Below are positions 9,229 to 16,854 of a stretch of DNA of 64,000 nucleotides, piece after piece (the first letter of the stretch is position 1; every line of letters starts with the position of its first letter). The stretch is from CAYOEZ01 sp964402955 (GTDB taxonomy: Bacteria > Chloroflexota > DTOL01 > DAOUCN01). The position numbers were made by a program, and so were the translations under genes. Below the pieces are notes generated by a model. It did no database searches. It saw only the letters and a list, made by a program, of their open reading frames with translations, and had not been told where the DNA came from. The stretch is from contig CAYOEZ010000003.1 in NCBI GenBank assembly GCA_964402955.1, positions 1 to 64,000 on the forward strand, read 5' to 3'.

Positions 9229-10419
9229 ATGAAGACCCGTCGTCTGTCGTACGTGCTCGTGACCATCCTGCTTGTGGCGGCCACACTCATCAGCGCCTGT
9301 GGCGCGACGCCAACAGCAACAGCAACGCCAAAGCCGGCGCCCACCAACACCCCTGTCCCACCAACCAAGGCGCCAGCGCCAGCAGCAACCAACACGAGTG
9401 CTCCGGCTCCTGCTGCCACAGCCGTGCCTGCAACAGCCACAAAGGCGCCCTCTGCAGCCGTCTCACCGACGGCCGGCCCAACAAACACTCCCATTCCCAT
9501 GAAGTGCGACAAGCTGCCCACCGCCTACACTGTGCCAGCGGGGCAACTGGGCGCACCCGACAAGCCGATCGTCATCACATTCGTGCCATCGGGCGACACA
9601 GCAAAGATCACCCGTGGCGGCAACGACATGGCTGAGTGTCTGACCAAGATGACCGGCCTGAGCTACAAGATCGAAGTCGGCACCAACTACGCAGCGTCGA
9701 TCGAAGCCATGGGCGCCAACAAGGCCCAGGTCAGCTTCCTCGCCACGTTCGCTATCCTGCTTGCCCAGGCCAAGTATCAGGTCGAGCCTGCTCTCATTGC
9801 TCTGCGCAAGTACAACACCAATGCCGTTGATCCCGATAAGGCTATGGCCGGACAACTGAGCCCCTACTATAAGGGCCAGTTCATCGCCAAGAAGGATTCC
9901 GGCATCAAGAGCTTCGCCGACCTGAAGGGCAAGACCTTCTGCTTTGTCACGCCCAACTCGGCGTCTGGCGACATCATCCCGCGCATCATCTTCAAGGCTA
10001 ACGGCATTGACCCCGACAAAGATCTCAAAGCAACGCAGTATGCCGGCGGCCACGACAAAGTTGCCATCGCTGTCTATCGCGGCGATTGCGATGCTGGCGT
10101 CACGTTCGTAGACGCTCTGACCGACGCCCAGTACAATCTCAAGGCCACCTTCCCCGACATCGATGCAAAGGTCGGCGCCTTCGCTGTGAGCGATCGCATC
10201 CCGAACGACGGCCTGCAATATACCAAGGGACTCGATCAGAAGATCAAGGACATCACGACCCAGGGTCTGTTGGCAATGATGGCCGATCCCGGTGGCAATG
10301 CCACCGTCAGGTCCGTCTACTCGTATGATGCTTTCTCAAAACTCGACAAGCCCTACTATGATGACTTCGCCGCCGTGCTGAAGAAGGCCGGTGTCGATCC
10401 CGCTACTCTGGTCAAGTAA
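9229..10419 (+). CDS. phnD: Phosphate/phosphite/phosphonate ABC transporter substrate-binding lipoprotein (PhnD family)
   Basis: This 396-residue lipoprotein captures a phosphorus oxyanion such as phosphonate or phosphite outside the membrane. The signal peptide ends in the lipobox LISAC with Cys24. A Thr/Pro/Ala-rich linker of about 75 residues follows, then a PhnD-type binding fold from residue 105. Typical blocks are ITFVPSGD at the start of the domain, SFADLKGKTFCFVTPNSASG for the anion loop, and YRGDCDAGVTFVDAL near the end of the hinge. The start follows a strong TTAGGAGGG. The gene leads the transporter phnD-phnC-phnE, with a very strong hairpin after its stop that should give more binding protein than ATPase. 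The true ligand cannot be told from the sequence. Confidence 0.9.
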   Translation: MKTRRLSYVLVTILLVAATLISACGATPTATATPKPAPTNTPVPPTKAPAPAATNTSAPAPAATAVPATATKAPSAAVSPTAGPTNTPIPMKCDKLPTAYTVPAGQLGAPDKPIVITFVPSGDTAKITRGGNDMAECLTKMTGLSYKIEVGTNYAASIEAMGANKAQVSFLATFAILLAQAKYQVEPALIALRKYNTNAVDPDKAMAGQLSPYYKGQFIAKKDSGIKSFADLKGKTFCFVTPNSASGDIIPRIIFKANGIDPDKDLKATQYAGGHDKVAIAVYRGDCDAGVTFVDALTDAQYNLKATFPDIDAKVGAFAVSDRIPNDGLQYTKGLDQKIKDITTQGLLAMMADPGGNATVRSVYSYDAFSKLDKPYYDDFAAVLKKAGVDPATLVK

Positions 10420-10426
10420 GCTACAT

Positions 10427-10463
10427 CCATGGCCTGGCAGGCCTTTGGCCTGCCAGGCCATGG
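10427..10463 (+). terminator. Attenuating hairpin between phnD and phnC
   Basis: CCATGGCCTGGCAGGCC at 10427-10443 pairs perfectly over 17 bp with 10447-10463 around a TTT loop. Only ATTTG follows, so termination is probably partial and the stem also protects the phnD message end. This fits the usual excess of binding protein over the other transporter parts. Confidence 0.75.
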
Positions 10464-10659
10464 ATTTGCCTCATCTCGCCGCCCGGGGTAGACGTTTTTC
10501 TGCCCAACGCGGCTTTAAGTGTTCACAACTCGCCAGGCGATCTGCAAGAACCACGCGACGCCCGCAAGGACCTGATCACCCATCTATGCACCCGGATGCC
10601 ACTGTGTGCCATCGTACCATCAACTGCCTCGGCGAGCGGCGCCAACAAATGGAGTTCCC

Positions 10660-11418
10660 ATGCTAAAAGTTGAACACCTGACCAAGGTCTACCCCAATGG
10701 AACACAGGCGCTCAAAGACGTCAGTTTCGAAGTTGCCGATGGCGAATTTCTGGCCATCATTGGTCTCAGTGGGTCCGGAAAGTCCACCCTGTTGCGCTGC
10801 ATCAACCGTCTGATTGACCCCACCGCAGGCAGAGTCATCTGGGACGGAGTTGATATTACGGCTGCGCAGGGCGCCGAACTGCGCAACATCCGCCGCCAGA
10901 TCGGCATGATCTTCCAGCAATTCAACCTGGTCAAACGATCCCCCGTGATAACCAATGTCCTGGCTGGCCGGCTGGGCTATGTCAACCCGCTGCAAAGTCT
11001 CCTCGGCTACTTTTCCGCCGACGACCAGGCGCGGGCGCTGGCAAGCCTGGAGCAGGTGGGCTTGAGCGACAAGGCGCATGTGCGCGCCGATTCACTATCT
11101 GGCGGCCAGCAACAGCGCGTCGGCGTTGCCCGGGCGCTCATGCAGGAGCCCAAACTTATCCTTGCCGATGAACCGGTTGCGTCTCTGGACCCCGTCCTGG
11201 CGCACTCCATCCTCAAATACCTCGAGCAACTGAACAGAGAACACAAGGTCACGGTTTTGTGTAGCCTGCATTTTCTCGATCTTGTGCATCGCTATGCGAC
11301 GCGCGCCATTGCGCTCAAGGATGGCCAGGTCGTCTTCGAGGGCTTGCCGCAGCAGATTGATGATGCCCAGTTCAAAGCAATCTACGGTAAGGAAGCCGAA
11401 CGCATCTCAATCGTGTAA
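10660..11418 (+). CDS. phnC: Phosphonate-type ABC transporter ATP-binding protein
   Basis: The 252-residue ATPase energises the importer on the cytoplasmic face. It has Walker A GLSGSGKST at 35-43, a Q-loop in FQQFNLV, the signature LSGGQ at 146-150, Walker B LILADEP at 166-172 and the switch His204 in CSLHFLD. SLHFLDLVHRYATRAIALKDG is typical of PhnC. I start at the ATG at 10660, because the upstream extension is not conserved-looking and GGAG precedes this codon. It is separated from phnD by 240 bases with a hairpin, and from phnE by only 22 bases. Confidence 0.93.
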   Translation: MLKVEHLTKVYPNGTQALKDVSFEVADGEFLAIIGLSGSGKSTLLRCINRLIDPTAGRVIWDGVDITAAQGAELRNIRRQIGMIFQQFNLVKRSPVITNVLAGRLGYVNPLQSLLGYFSADDQARALASLEQVGLSDKAHVRADSLSGGQQQRVGVARALMQEPKLILADEPVASLDPVLAHSILKYLEQLNREHKVTVLCSLHFLDLVHRYATRAIALKDGQVVFEGLPQQIDDAQFKAIYGKEAERISIV

Positions 11419-11440
11419 GCACAGGGAGTGCTGACTGCAC

Positions 11441-13414
11441 ATGCAACCTACGACTCTCCACCCGCCTGCCCGAACCGCGCTGCTATCCTTAGTCATTCCG
11501 GGAGCAGGCCAGGTCATGCTCAATCGCCGCTGGCGTGGAGTGCTTATCCTGCTGGCCGTGGCGCTCTTCGCCTTCCTCATCAACTGGGCGCTCGTCAACT
11601 TCAAGATTGGCGTTGTGAGCGTTGCTGGGCAGGCAACAAGCTGGCTGTGGCCCGTCCTGGCCGCCTTCTGGCTGTGGAATGTTTTGGATGCCTACCGTCT
11701 GGCAGGGGGGCGGAGGACCAGCACCGTCCTTGGCGTCCTGCTTGTTGCCATCATACTGTATGTCATCGCCTGGGATGTCACCGACATCAAACTTGAGCGC
11801 CTGATAACCAGGTTTGGCGATGCGCAGAAGATCATGGCCGACCTGGTTCACCCCAATCTGTTCACACGCGATGGCGGCGGCGCCCTTCACCCCAGCCAGA
11901 ACTTCACCGACATCTTTGGCAAGATCGTAAACAAGCCAGCATCTGGCCTGTTCGTCAACCTGGGCCTGGTGGCAAAAGACGCCCCGACGCCCACATTTGT
12001 GGCCGGCAAACTGATTGAGACGATTGCCATTGGCCTGTTAGCGACGATCTTCTCGACGATTCTTGCCATCCCCCTCAGCTTCTTCGCCGCACATAACATC
12101 ATGTCGCACGTGCGCGGCGGCACAGCAATCTACTACGCCATGCGCACGTTCCTCAACATTGTGCGCGCCGTTGATACCATGATCTGGGGAATTATCGTCA
12201 TCGTGTGGGTTGGCCTGGGATCATTTGCCGGCGTCATCGCTCTGACTATCCACTCGGTGGCTGCGCTGGGCAAGCTTTACTCTGAAGAGATCGAGCATAT
12301 TGATCCGGGGCCTGTGGAGGCTCTGACGGCAACGGGCGCTAACCTGTTCCAGGTCATGCGTTATGCAGTGGTGCCCCAGGTCATACCACCATTTCTTGGA
12401 TATACACTATTACGCTGGGACATCAACATGCGCTCGGCAACTGTTGTTGGTTTTGTTGCCGGCGGCGGCATTGGCTACTTCGTCGTTGAAACCTTACGCA
12501 TGGCAGCCTATAGAGACTATGCCGCAGCATTGTGGGCTGTGGCCGTCATTATTATTCTCGTCGACTACATCAGTTCCTCCTGGCGGGCGCGCATCCTAGC
12601 AGACGCCCCTCCGCCAGCAACCGACAAACCTCGCACATTCCTGGCATCACTACGCACGACCATCTATGCCATACTCGGCCTGACCATCTTTATCTACTGC
12701 TGGCAACTCGCCAAGATAGACCTGCGCCAGCTTTTTGAGCCAGCGCCAACATTCATTCGCCTGGTACGCGATTTTCTTTCATTTGACTTCAGCTCGACGG
12801 TTATGAACGTCGTGGTCAAGCAACTGCTTATCACCATCTTCCAGGCCTTGCTGGCAACGACGCTGGGAGCGATTATTGCCCTTCCTTTCAGTTTTCTCGC
12901 GGCAAAGAACCTGACGGGACGCAGTGCAATGCTGGCGTGGCTCTACTTCCTGACACGCGCGACCTTCAATATCCTGCGCTCCATCGAGGCGCTGCTGTAC
13001 GTGGCCATCTTCGTCTTCTGGGTTGGCATCGGGCCGTTTGCCGGCACACTGGCATTGGCGATCACCAGCTTTGCCCTGATCGGAAAACTGTTCTCAGAAG
13101 CAATCGAGAACATCGATAGTGGCCCGTTGGAAGCGATTACGGCGACTGGCGCAAACCGCCTGCAAGTGATTATGTATGGCATTCTTCCCCAGATTATCCC
13201 TCCGTTCCTGTCTTACACCATCTACCAATGGGACATCAACATCCGCATGGCCACCATCATCGGGTTTGCGGGCGGCGGCGGCATTGGCCTCCAACTGTGG
13301 ACCTATTTTGGGACGTTGCAGTATCATAAGGCAGGCACAGTTGTCTTGTCCATTGTGATTGTCGTCGCTCTGATGGATTTTGCCAGCGCCAAACTGCGAG
13401 AGATGATGGTCTAA
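11441..13414 (+). CDS. phnE: Fused double phosphonate-type ABC permease
   Basis: A 657-residue membrane protein containing two PhnE permease domains in one chain. Residues about 1-110 are an extra module of several membrane segments (beginning LLSLVIPGAGQVMLNRRWRG), which is not part of a standard PhnE. Permease one spans about 180-385 and permease two about 430-655. Each contains the coupling loop: EEIEHIDPGPVEALTATGAN in the first and SEAIENIDSGPLEAITATGA in the second. Most systems use a PhnE homodimer or two separate genes; here the pair is covalently joined. It follows phnC in the same operon. The family is certain; the extra N-terminal module has no assigned role. Confidence 0.92.
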   Translation: MQPTTLHPPARTALLSLVIPGAGQVMLNRRWRGVLILLAVALFAFLINWALVNFKIGVVSVAGQATSWLWPVLAAFWLWNVLDAYRLAGGRRTSTVLGVLLVAIILYVIAWDVTDIKLERLITRFGDAQKIMADLVHPNLFTRDGGGALHPSQNFTDIFGKIVNKPASGLFVNLGLVAKDAPTPTFVAGKLIETIAIGLLATIFSTILAIPLSFFAAHNIMSHVRGGTAIYYAMRTFLNIVRAVDTMIWGIIVIVWVGLGSFAGVIALTIHSVAALGKLYSEEIEHIDPGPVEALTATGANLFQVMRYAVVPQVIPPFLGYTLLRWDINMRSATVVGFVAGGGIGYFVVETLRMAAYRDYAAALWAVAVIIILVDYISSSWRARILADAPPPATDKPRTFLASLRTTIYAILGLTIFIYCWQLAKIDLRQLFEPAPTFIRLVRDFLSFDFSSTVMNVVVKQLLITIFQALLATTLGAIIALPFSFLAAKNLTGRSAMLAWLYFLTRATFNILRSIEALLYVAIFVFWVGIGPFAGTLALAITSFALIGKLFSEAIENIDSGPLEAITATGANRLQVIMYGILPQIIPPFLSYTIYQWDINIRMATIIGFAGGGGIGLQLWTYFGTLQYHKAGTVVLSIVIVVALMDFASAKLREMMV

Positions 13415-13491
13415 CAAAGGAGCGGCCACACGCTGTACGTTCGCTGCGGTGGAAGTACGCCCGCAAGCGCAGCAGTATGGAGGAGTAAACA

Positions 13492-14061
13492 ATGGCTGAG
13501 GAGAACGCTCAGGAGTTGGAGCAAGAGCAGACGATCGCACAAACGGCGACAGAGCACGTCTCAGCACGCACCGTCCAGCTTCATCAGGCGTCGGCAAACA
13601 TCATTCACGCCGACAAGGATGTGACGATCCGTCAGGGCGTGGCGAAAGAGATACGGGCGCAGGATGTGACGATTCGCCAGGGCGCGGCGGCAACTATTGA
13701 CGCCGACAATGTGCACTTGATTCAGGGCGCGGTTGGGTTGGTGCGCGCCGGCGACGCACAGCTAGGCGCCGGCTCAAGTAGCGTGGCGGTGCTGGCCGAT
13801 AGCGTGCATCTCGATCAGGCAAGCGCACAGTTTATCCTGGCTCGCGACAGCGTGGAGATGGATCAGAGCGCAACGGGCATCCTGGTGGGGCAACACATCA
13901 TAGCCAAAGACTCGGTGGCCATGCTCATGTTTGCCGACAAGGTCGAGGGCAGCGTCAGTGTGGTAATGGATCGCCAGATGGCAATCACTTTTGGCGCAGC
14001 CATGGGTGCAGTGTTGGGGCTGGTTCTGGGTCTGTTTGGAATCTTGCGGCGGAAAAAGTAG
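13492..14061 (+). CDS. Repeat-containing solenoid-like membrane-anchored protein
   Basis: I do not recognise this 189-residue protein as a named family. Residues about 22-150 consist of eight or so repeats of 15-16 residues with a pattern like I-x-A-x-D-V-x-I-x-Q-G-A-A, as in IRAQDVTIRQGAAAT and IDADNVHLIQGAVGL. This spacing of small and branched residues suggests a beta-solenoid like that of bactofilins. The C-terminus has one membrane helix (AITFGAAMGAVLGLVLGLFG) and a basic tail RRKK, so the repeats probably sit on one face of the membrane. GGAGGAG precedes the ATG. It lies 77 bases after phnE and converges on lexA. Confidence 0.75.
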   Translation: MAEENAQELEQEQTIAQTATEHVSARTVQLHQASANIIHADKDVTIRQGVAKEIRAQDVTIRQGAAATIDADNVHLIQGAVGLVRAGDAQLGAGSSSVAVLADSVHLDQASAQFILARDSVEMDQSATGILVGQHIIAKDSVAMLMFADKVEGSVSVVMDRQMAITFGAAMGAVLGLVLGLFGILRRKK

Positions 14062-14069
14062 CTGAAGAA

Positions 14070-14148
14070 GCAGGACGCAAGATGCAGGATGCAAGATACA
14101 GGATCCAGCGTGTGGTGTGCATCTTGTATTCTGCATCTTGTATCCTGC
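14070..14148. repeat. Heptanucleotide repeat hairpin between convergent genes
   Basis: From 14070 to 14104 the sequence runs in 7-base units (GCAGGAC GCAAGAT GCAGGAT GCAAGAT ACAGGAT). The complementary units return at 14117-14148, so the whole block folds into a long imperfect hairpin. It fills the gap between the solenoid gene and the lexA stop codon and probably ends both transcripts. A related block lies at 18021-18122. Confidence 0.75.
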
Positions 14149-14149
14149 T

Positions 14150-14788
14150 TTACCTGATCTGCCGGATCACGGTGACAACCTTGCCGCGCACCTCAACCTG
14201 GCTGGCCGGGCGATAGATCGGCTCCATGTCGGCGTTGGCTGGCTGCAAGCGAATGCGGTCGCTCCCGCTCGGGCCTTTGCCTGGCTCGCGGTAGAAGCGC
14301 TTCAGCGTAGCCTGGTTATCATCCACAATGGCCACAACAATGTCCCCGTTCTGGGCTGTCGGTTGCGGCTTCACAACCACCAGGTCACCGTCGGCTATCA
14401 GGTCTTCGATCATGGACGTTCCCCTGACCTTCAAGACATAGCAGCCCTCCTGGGCCAGATCAGGGGTCAGGCGAATGATCTCGTCCTGATTTTCCAGCGC
14501 CTCGATCGGCTCACCGGCGGCGATGCGGCCCACAATCGGAGCATCATAGGCCGATAGCATCGCAACCGGCATGGCGGTGTTCAGCTTGATGCCACGGGAA
14601 ACCTTCGGATCGCAGATCAGGTGACCTTTGCGTTCCAACCGGCGCAGGTTATAGTCAACGACCGATGTGGAGCTGATCCCCGTCCCATGGCCAATTTCGC
14701 GATTGCTCGGCGGATAGCCATGCCCGCTCAGGTAGTCGCGGATAAAAATCAGCATCCGCTGTTGGCGGTCACTCAAACCTTCGTCCAT
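14150..14788 (-). CDS. lexA: LexA repressor
   Basis: LexA represses the SOS DNA-damage regulon and cleaves itself when RecA filaments form. The 212-residue protein has an N-terminal winged helix (LSDRQQRMLIFIRDYLSGHG, with recognition region ISSTSVVDYNLRRL). The cleavage bond is Ala91-Gly92 in GRIAAGEP, and the catalytic pair is Ser125 (RGTSMIED) and Lys163 (ATLKRF). GGAGGAAC lies just before the ATG. An SOS box sits between the -35 and -10 of its own promoter, so it is autoregulated. The neighbouring glycosidase starts within the same control region on the other strand. Confidence 0.96.
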   Translation of the reverse strand: MDEGLSDRQQRMLIFIRDYLSGHGYPPSNREIGHGTGISSTSVVDYNLRRLERKGHLICDPKVSRGIKLNTAMPVAMLSAYDAPIVGRIAAGEPIEALENQDEIIRLTPDLAQEGCYVLKVRGTSMIEDLIADGDLVVVKPQPTAQNGDIVVAIVDDNQATLKRFYREPGKGPSGSDRIRLQPANADMEPIYRPASQVEVRGKVVTVIRQIR

Positions 14789-14808
14789 GTCAGTTCCTCC
14801 TATACTCT

Positions 14809-14838
14809 ATTGTACCAGAACATGCGTTCGTTTGTCAA
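14809..14838 (-). promoter_or_regulatory. lexA promoter with SOS box
   Basis: On the minus strand TTGACA (14833-14838) and TACAAT (14809-14814) are 18 bases apart. Between them lies GAACGCATGTTC (14818-14829), a near-perfect dyad matching the Gram-positive type LexA box GAAC-N4-GTTC. Bound LexA would cover both promoter hexamers. The divergent glycosidase start codon at 14845 lies only 16 bases from the box. Confidence 0.88.
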
Positions 14839-14844
14839 GTATAT

Positions 14845-15948
14845 ATGGATAATCCACCAAAGCATCGCCGCATCTTGCTACTTGTGCTCCTTGTGACCCT
14901 GGCCCTGCTCCTCCCCTGGGCCGGCGCGCACGTGCCCTCGCGCCGCTACGGACCGCCCAAACAGGTCGAAACGGCCAATCCCAAAGTTGGTATTCATACC
15001 CGCCTGACCGACGAGGTCGAGGAGAAGAAAATCGCCCGCACGCTGCAGATGGCGCGTGAGATGGGCGCCTCATGGGTGGTCGAGTATTTCCCCTGGGCCT
15101 ACATCGAGCCGGAGAAGGGGCGCTATGAGTGGGCGCACGCCGATATGGTGGTCGACTACGCCACTGTCGAAGGGCTGACGATGGTAGCCCGCATCGACTA
15201 TGTGCCCGATTGGGCGCGTCCGCCGCAAACCACCAGCCGCTACCTTGATCCTGGCCGCTACAATGACTTTGGAGATTTCGTCTTCGCTTTCGTGTCACAC
15301 TACAAGAGCCGCATCCACTACTACATCATCTGGAACGAGCCGAACCTGGCCGCCGAATGGGGCTATCGCGGCGTCAATCCGGCGGAGTACACCGCTTTGC
15401 TCAAGATCGCTTACCAGCGGGCGAAAGAAGCTGATCCACAGGCGCAGATTCTCGCCGCCGGCCTTGCTCCCACCCTGGACCCGCCCGGCAGTCCGGGGGG
15501 ACTGAATGACCTGGATTTCTTGCAGGGGATGTACGATGCGGGGGCCCAGGGCTACTTCGACATTCTGGCTGTGCACAGCTATGGCTGGCAGGAGCCGGCA
15601 GATGCCGCGCCCGCAGTTGATCACATCAACTGGCGGCGCACCGAACTGCTGCGCCAGATCATGGAGCGCAACGGCGACGCGGCCAGGCCAGTGATGATCA
15701 CCGAAGGCGGCTGGAACGATCACCCGCGCTGGGCGCGTGCCGTGCGCCCCGCCCAGCGCATCGCCTACACCCTGCGCGCCTACGAGATGGCCAAGACAGA
15801 CTGGCCGTGGTGCGTGGCCGTGAATATGTGGGTCTTTCGCCTGCCACGGCCTGCCCGCAGCTTCAACGACTACTTCACCTTCGTGCGCGAGGATTTTACG
15901 CCCAAACTCATCTACACTGAGGTGCAGAAATATGCGCGGGGACGATAG
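14845..15948 (+). CDS. Secreted clan GH-A glycoside hydrolase-like protein
   Basis: A 367-residue exported protein with a signal anchor (LLLVLLVTLALLLPWAGA, residues 11-28) and a TIM-barrel glycosidase domain. The probable acid/base is Glu165 in WNEPN and the probable nucleophile is Glu287 in MITEGGW, the pattern of clan GH-A families such as GH5 and GH39. The substrate is not evident. The start at 14845 is chosen because it gives a complete signal peptide, but I see no ribosome binding site, and the codon lies close to the lexA promoter. A possible -10 (TATACT, 14801-14806) just upstream of the SOS box raises the chance of LexA control. The last 30 codons are duplicated at 16408-16497. Confidence 0.82.
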   Translation: MDNPPKHRRILLLVLLVTLALLLPWAGAHVPSRRYGPPKQVETANPKVGIHTRLTDEVEEKKIARTLQMAREMGASWVVEYFPWAYIEPEKGRYEWAHADMVVDYATVEGLTMVARIDYVPDWARPPQTTSRYLDPGRYNDFGDFVFAFVSHYKSRIHYYIIWNEPNLAAEWGYRGVNPAEYTALLKIAYQRAKEADPQAQILAAGLAPTLDPPGSPGGLNDLDFLQGMYDAGAQGYFDILAVHSYGWQEPADAAPAVDHINWRRTELLRQIMERNGDAARPVMITEGGWNDHPRWARAVRPAQRIAYTLRAYEMAKTDWPWCVAVNMWVFRLPRPARSFNDYFTFVREDFTPKLIYTEVQKYARGR

Positions 15949-15963
15949 CTGGTTTGCGTCCTA

Positions 15964-16002
15964 TTGAATGAAACACAGGGATGATGTATACTATGTGTAT
16001 CA
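15964..16002 (+). promoter_or_regulatory. Promoter and operator of the first vapB copy
   Basis: TTGAAT (15964-15969) and TATACT (15987-15992) are 17 bases apart. The -10 lies inside an inverted repeat TGATGTAT-N5-GTGTATCA (15982-16002), a likely autoregulatory site for the VapBC complex. The same layout precedes the second vapB. Confidence 0.65.
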
Positions 16003-16031
16003 TTGGCGTATTCCGTACGGAGGTGGTACAC

Positions 16032-16310
16032 ATGACAACCAAACTGGAGCGTATCAGCATCTACTTTCCGAAATCGGTGCTCGATGACCTGCGCCGGCTC
16101 GTCCCAGCGCGTAAGCGCAGCGCGTTGATTGTTGAGTTGACGGAGAAGGAGGTAGATCGGCTCAAGACTCTTGCGGCTCTCGATCGAACTGCGGGGGCAT
16201 GGAAAGATGCAGACTATCCTGAGTTAGCCACGGATGAAGACATCGAAAACTATGTTCACGATCTGCGCGCTTCATGGCGCACGAGAGAGGTAACAGATAA
16301 CGATGCCTGA
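16032..16310 (+). CDS. vapB: VapB-type antitoxin, first copy
   Basis: A 92-residue protein starting MTTKLERISIYFPKSVLDDL, a short beta strand and helix pattern of a ribbon-helix-helix DNA-binding domain, followed by an acidic tail that would cover the toxin. It is clearly a paralogue of the gene at 16576, with the same start, length and WKD-PELAT block. ACGGAGGTGG precedes the ATG at 16032. Its partner toxin at 16303 is destroyed, so this antitoxin is an orphan that may still bind its operator or the toxin of the second copy. Confidence 0.85.
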   Translation: MTTKLERISIYFPKSVLDDLRRLVPARKRSALIVELTEKEVDRLKTLAALDRTAGAWKDADYPELATDEDIENYVHDLRASWRTREVTDNDA

Positions 16311-16497
16311 CTACTTGCTTGACACAGGACCGCTTGTGCGTCATCTGCGCAACCGCCGGGATGCGACGCAGCTTCTCGCTGATCTGACTACGAGAGGTAG
16401 TCTCTACAGCTTCAGCGACTACTGCACCTTCCTGCGCGAGGATCTTACGCCCAAGCCGATCTACATCGAGGTGCAGAAATATGCGCGGGGGCGATAA
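16303..16497 (+). pseudogene. Truncated VapC fused in frame to a copy of the glycosidase C-terminus
   Basis: The first 35 or so residues (MPDYLLDTGPLVRHLRNRRD) match the start of the intact VapC at 16847 and keep the first PIN-domain Asp (LDTGPL). The frame then continues directly into FSDYCTFLREDLTPKPIYIE, which is a diverged copy of the C-terminal tail of the glycosidase at 14845. The remaining PIN catalytic residues are missing, so no ribonuclease activity is expected. The simplest origin is a tandem duplication of glycosidase-vapBC followed by a deletion joining vapC to the second glycosidase copy. The 8-base overlap with vapB is kept. Confidence 0.85.
16408..16497 (+). repeat. Duplicated copy of the glycosidase 3' end (15859-15948)
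   Basis: About 79 of 90 bases match 15859-15948 by eye, including the end of the reading frame and the stop. Sequence downstream of both copies is also related: a promoter, an inverted repeat and a vapB start follow each. Confidence 0.9.
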
Positions 16498-16522
16498 CAA
16501 GTGACGCGCCATATGAATGCTC

Positions 16523-16561
16523 TTGTATGATACATAAGAATGATGTATAATCTATGCATCA
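16523..16561 (+). promoter_or_regulatory. Promoter and operator of the second vapBC
   Basis: TTGTAT (16523-16528) and TATAAT (16546-16551) are 17 bases apart. TGATGTAT-N5-ATGCATCA (16541-16561) overlaps the -10, parallel to the element before the first copy. Confidence 0.7.
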
Positions 16562-16575
16562 TGGAGGTGATTCAA

Positions 16576-16854
16576 ATGACGACCAAACTCGAACGTATCA
16601 GCATCTATTTTCCCAAGCCTCTGCTCGATGATTTGCGCAAGTACGTGCCAGAGCGCAAGCGTACGGCTGTGGTTGTCGAGGCTATGGAGAAAGAGGTCAG
16701 ACGCTGGAAACTCGCAGCCGCGCTTGATGATGCCTTCGGAGCGTGGAAGGATGAGGATCACCCAGAGCTAGCCACCAAGGCTGATATCGATCGCTACATT
16801 CATGAGTTGCGGGCGCGCTGGCAGCCCCCTGTTGAGGAGAAGGACAATGTCTGA
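16576..16854 (+). CDS. vapB: VapB-type antitoxin, second copy
   Basis: A 92-residue antitoxin starting MTTKLERISIYFPKPLLDDL, with a ribbon-helix-helix N-terminus and a C-terminal toxin-binding tail (EDHPELATKADIDRYIHELR). ATGGAGGTGA precedes the ATG at 16576. It overlaps the toxin gene by 8 bases, the usual coupled order of antitoxin then toxin. The protein should neutralise VapC and repress the operon through the palindrome at its -10. Confidence 0.87.
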   Translation: MTTKLERISIYFPKPLLDDLRKYVPERKRTAVVVEAMEKEVRRWKLAAALDDAFGAWKDEDHPELATKADIDRYIHELRARWQPPVEEKDNV

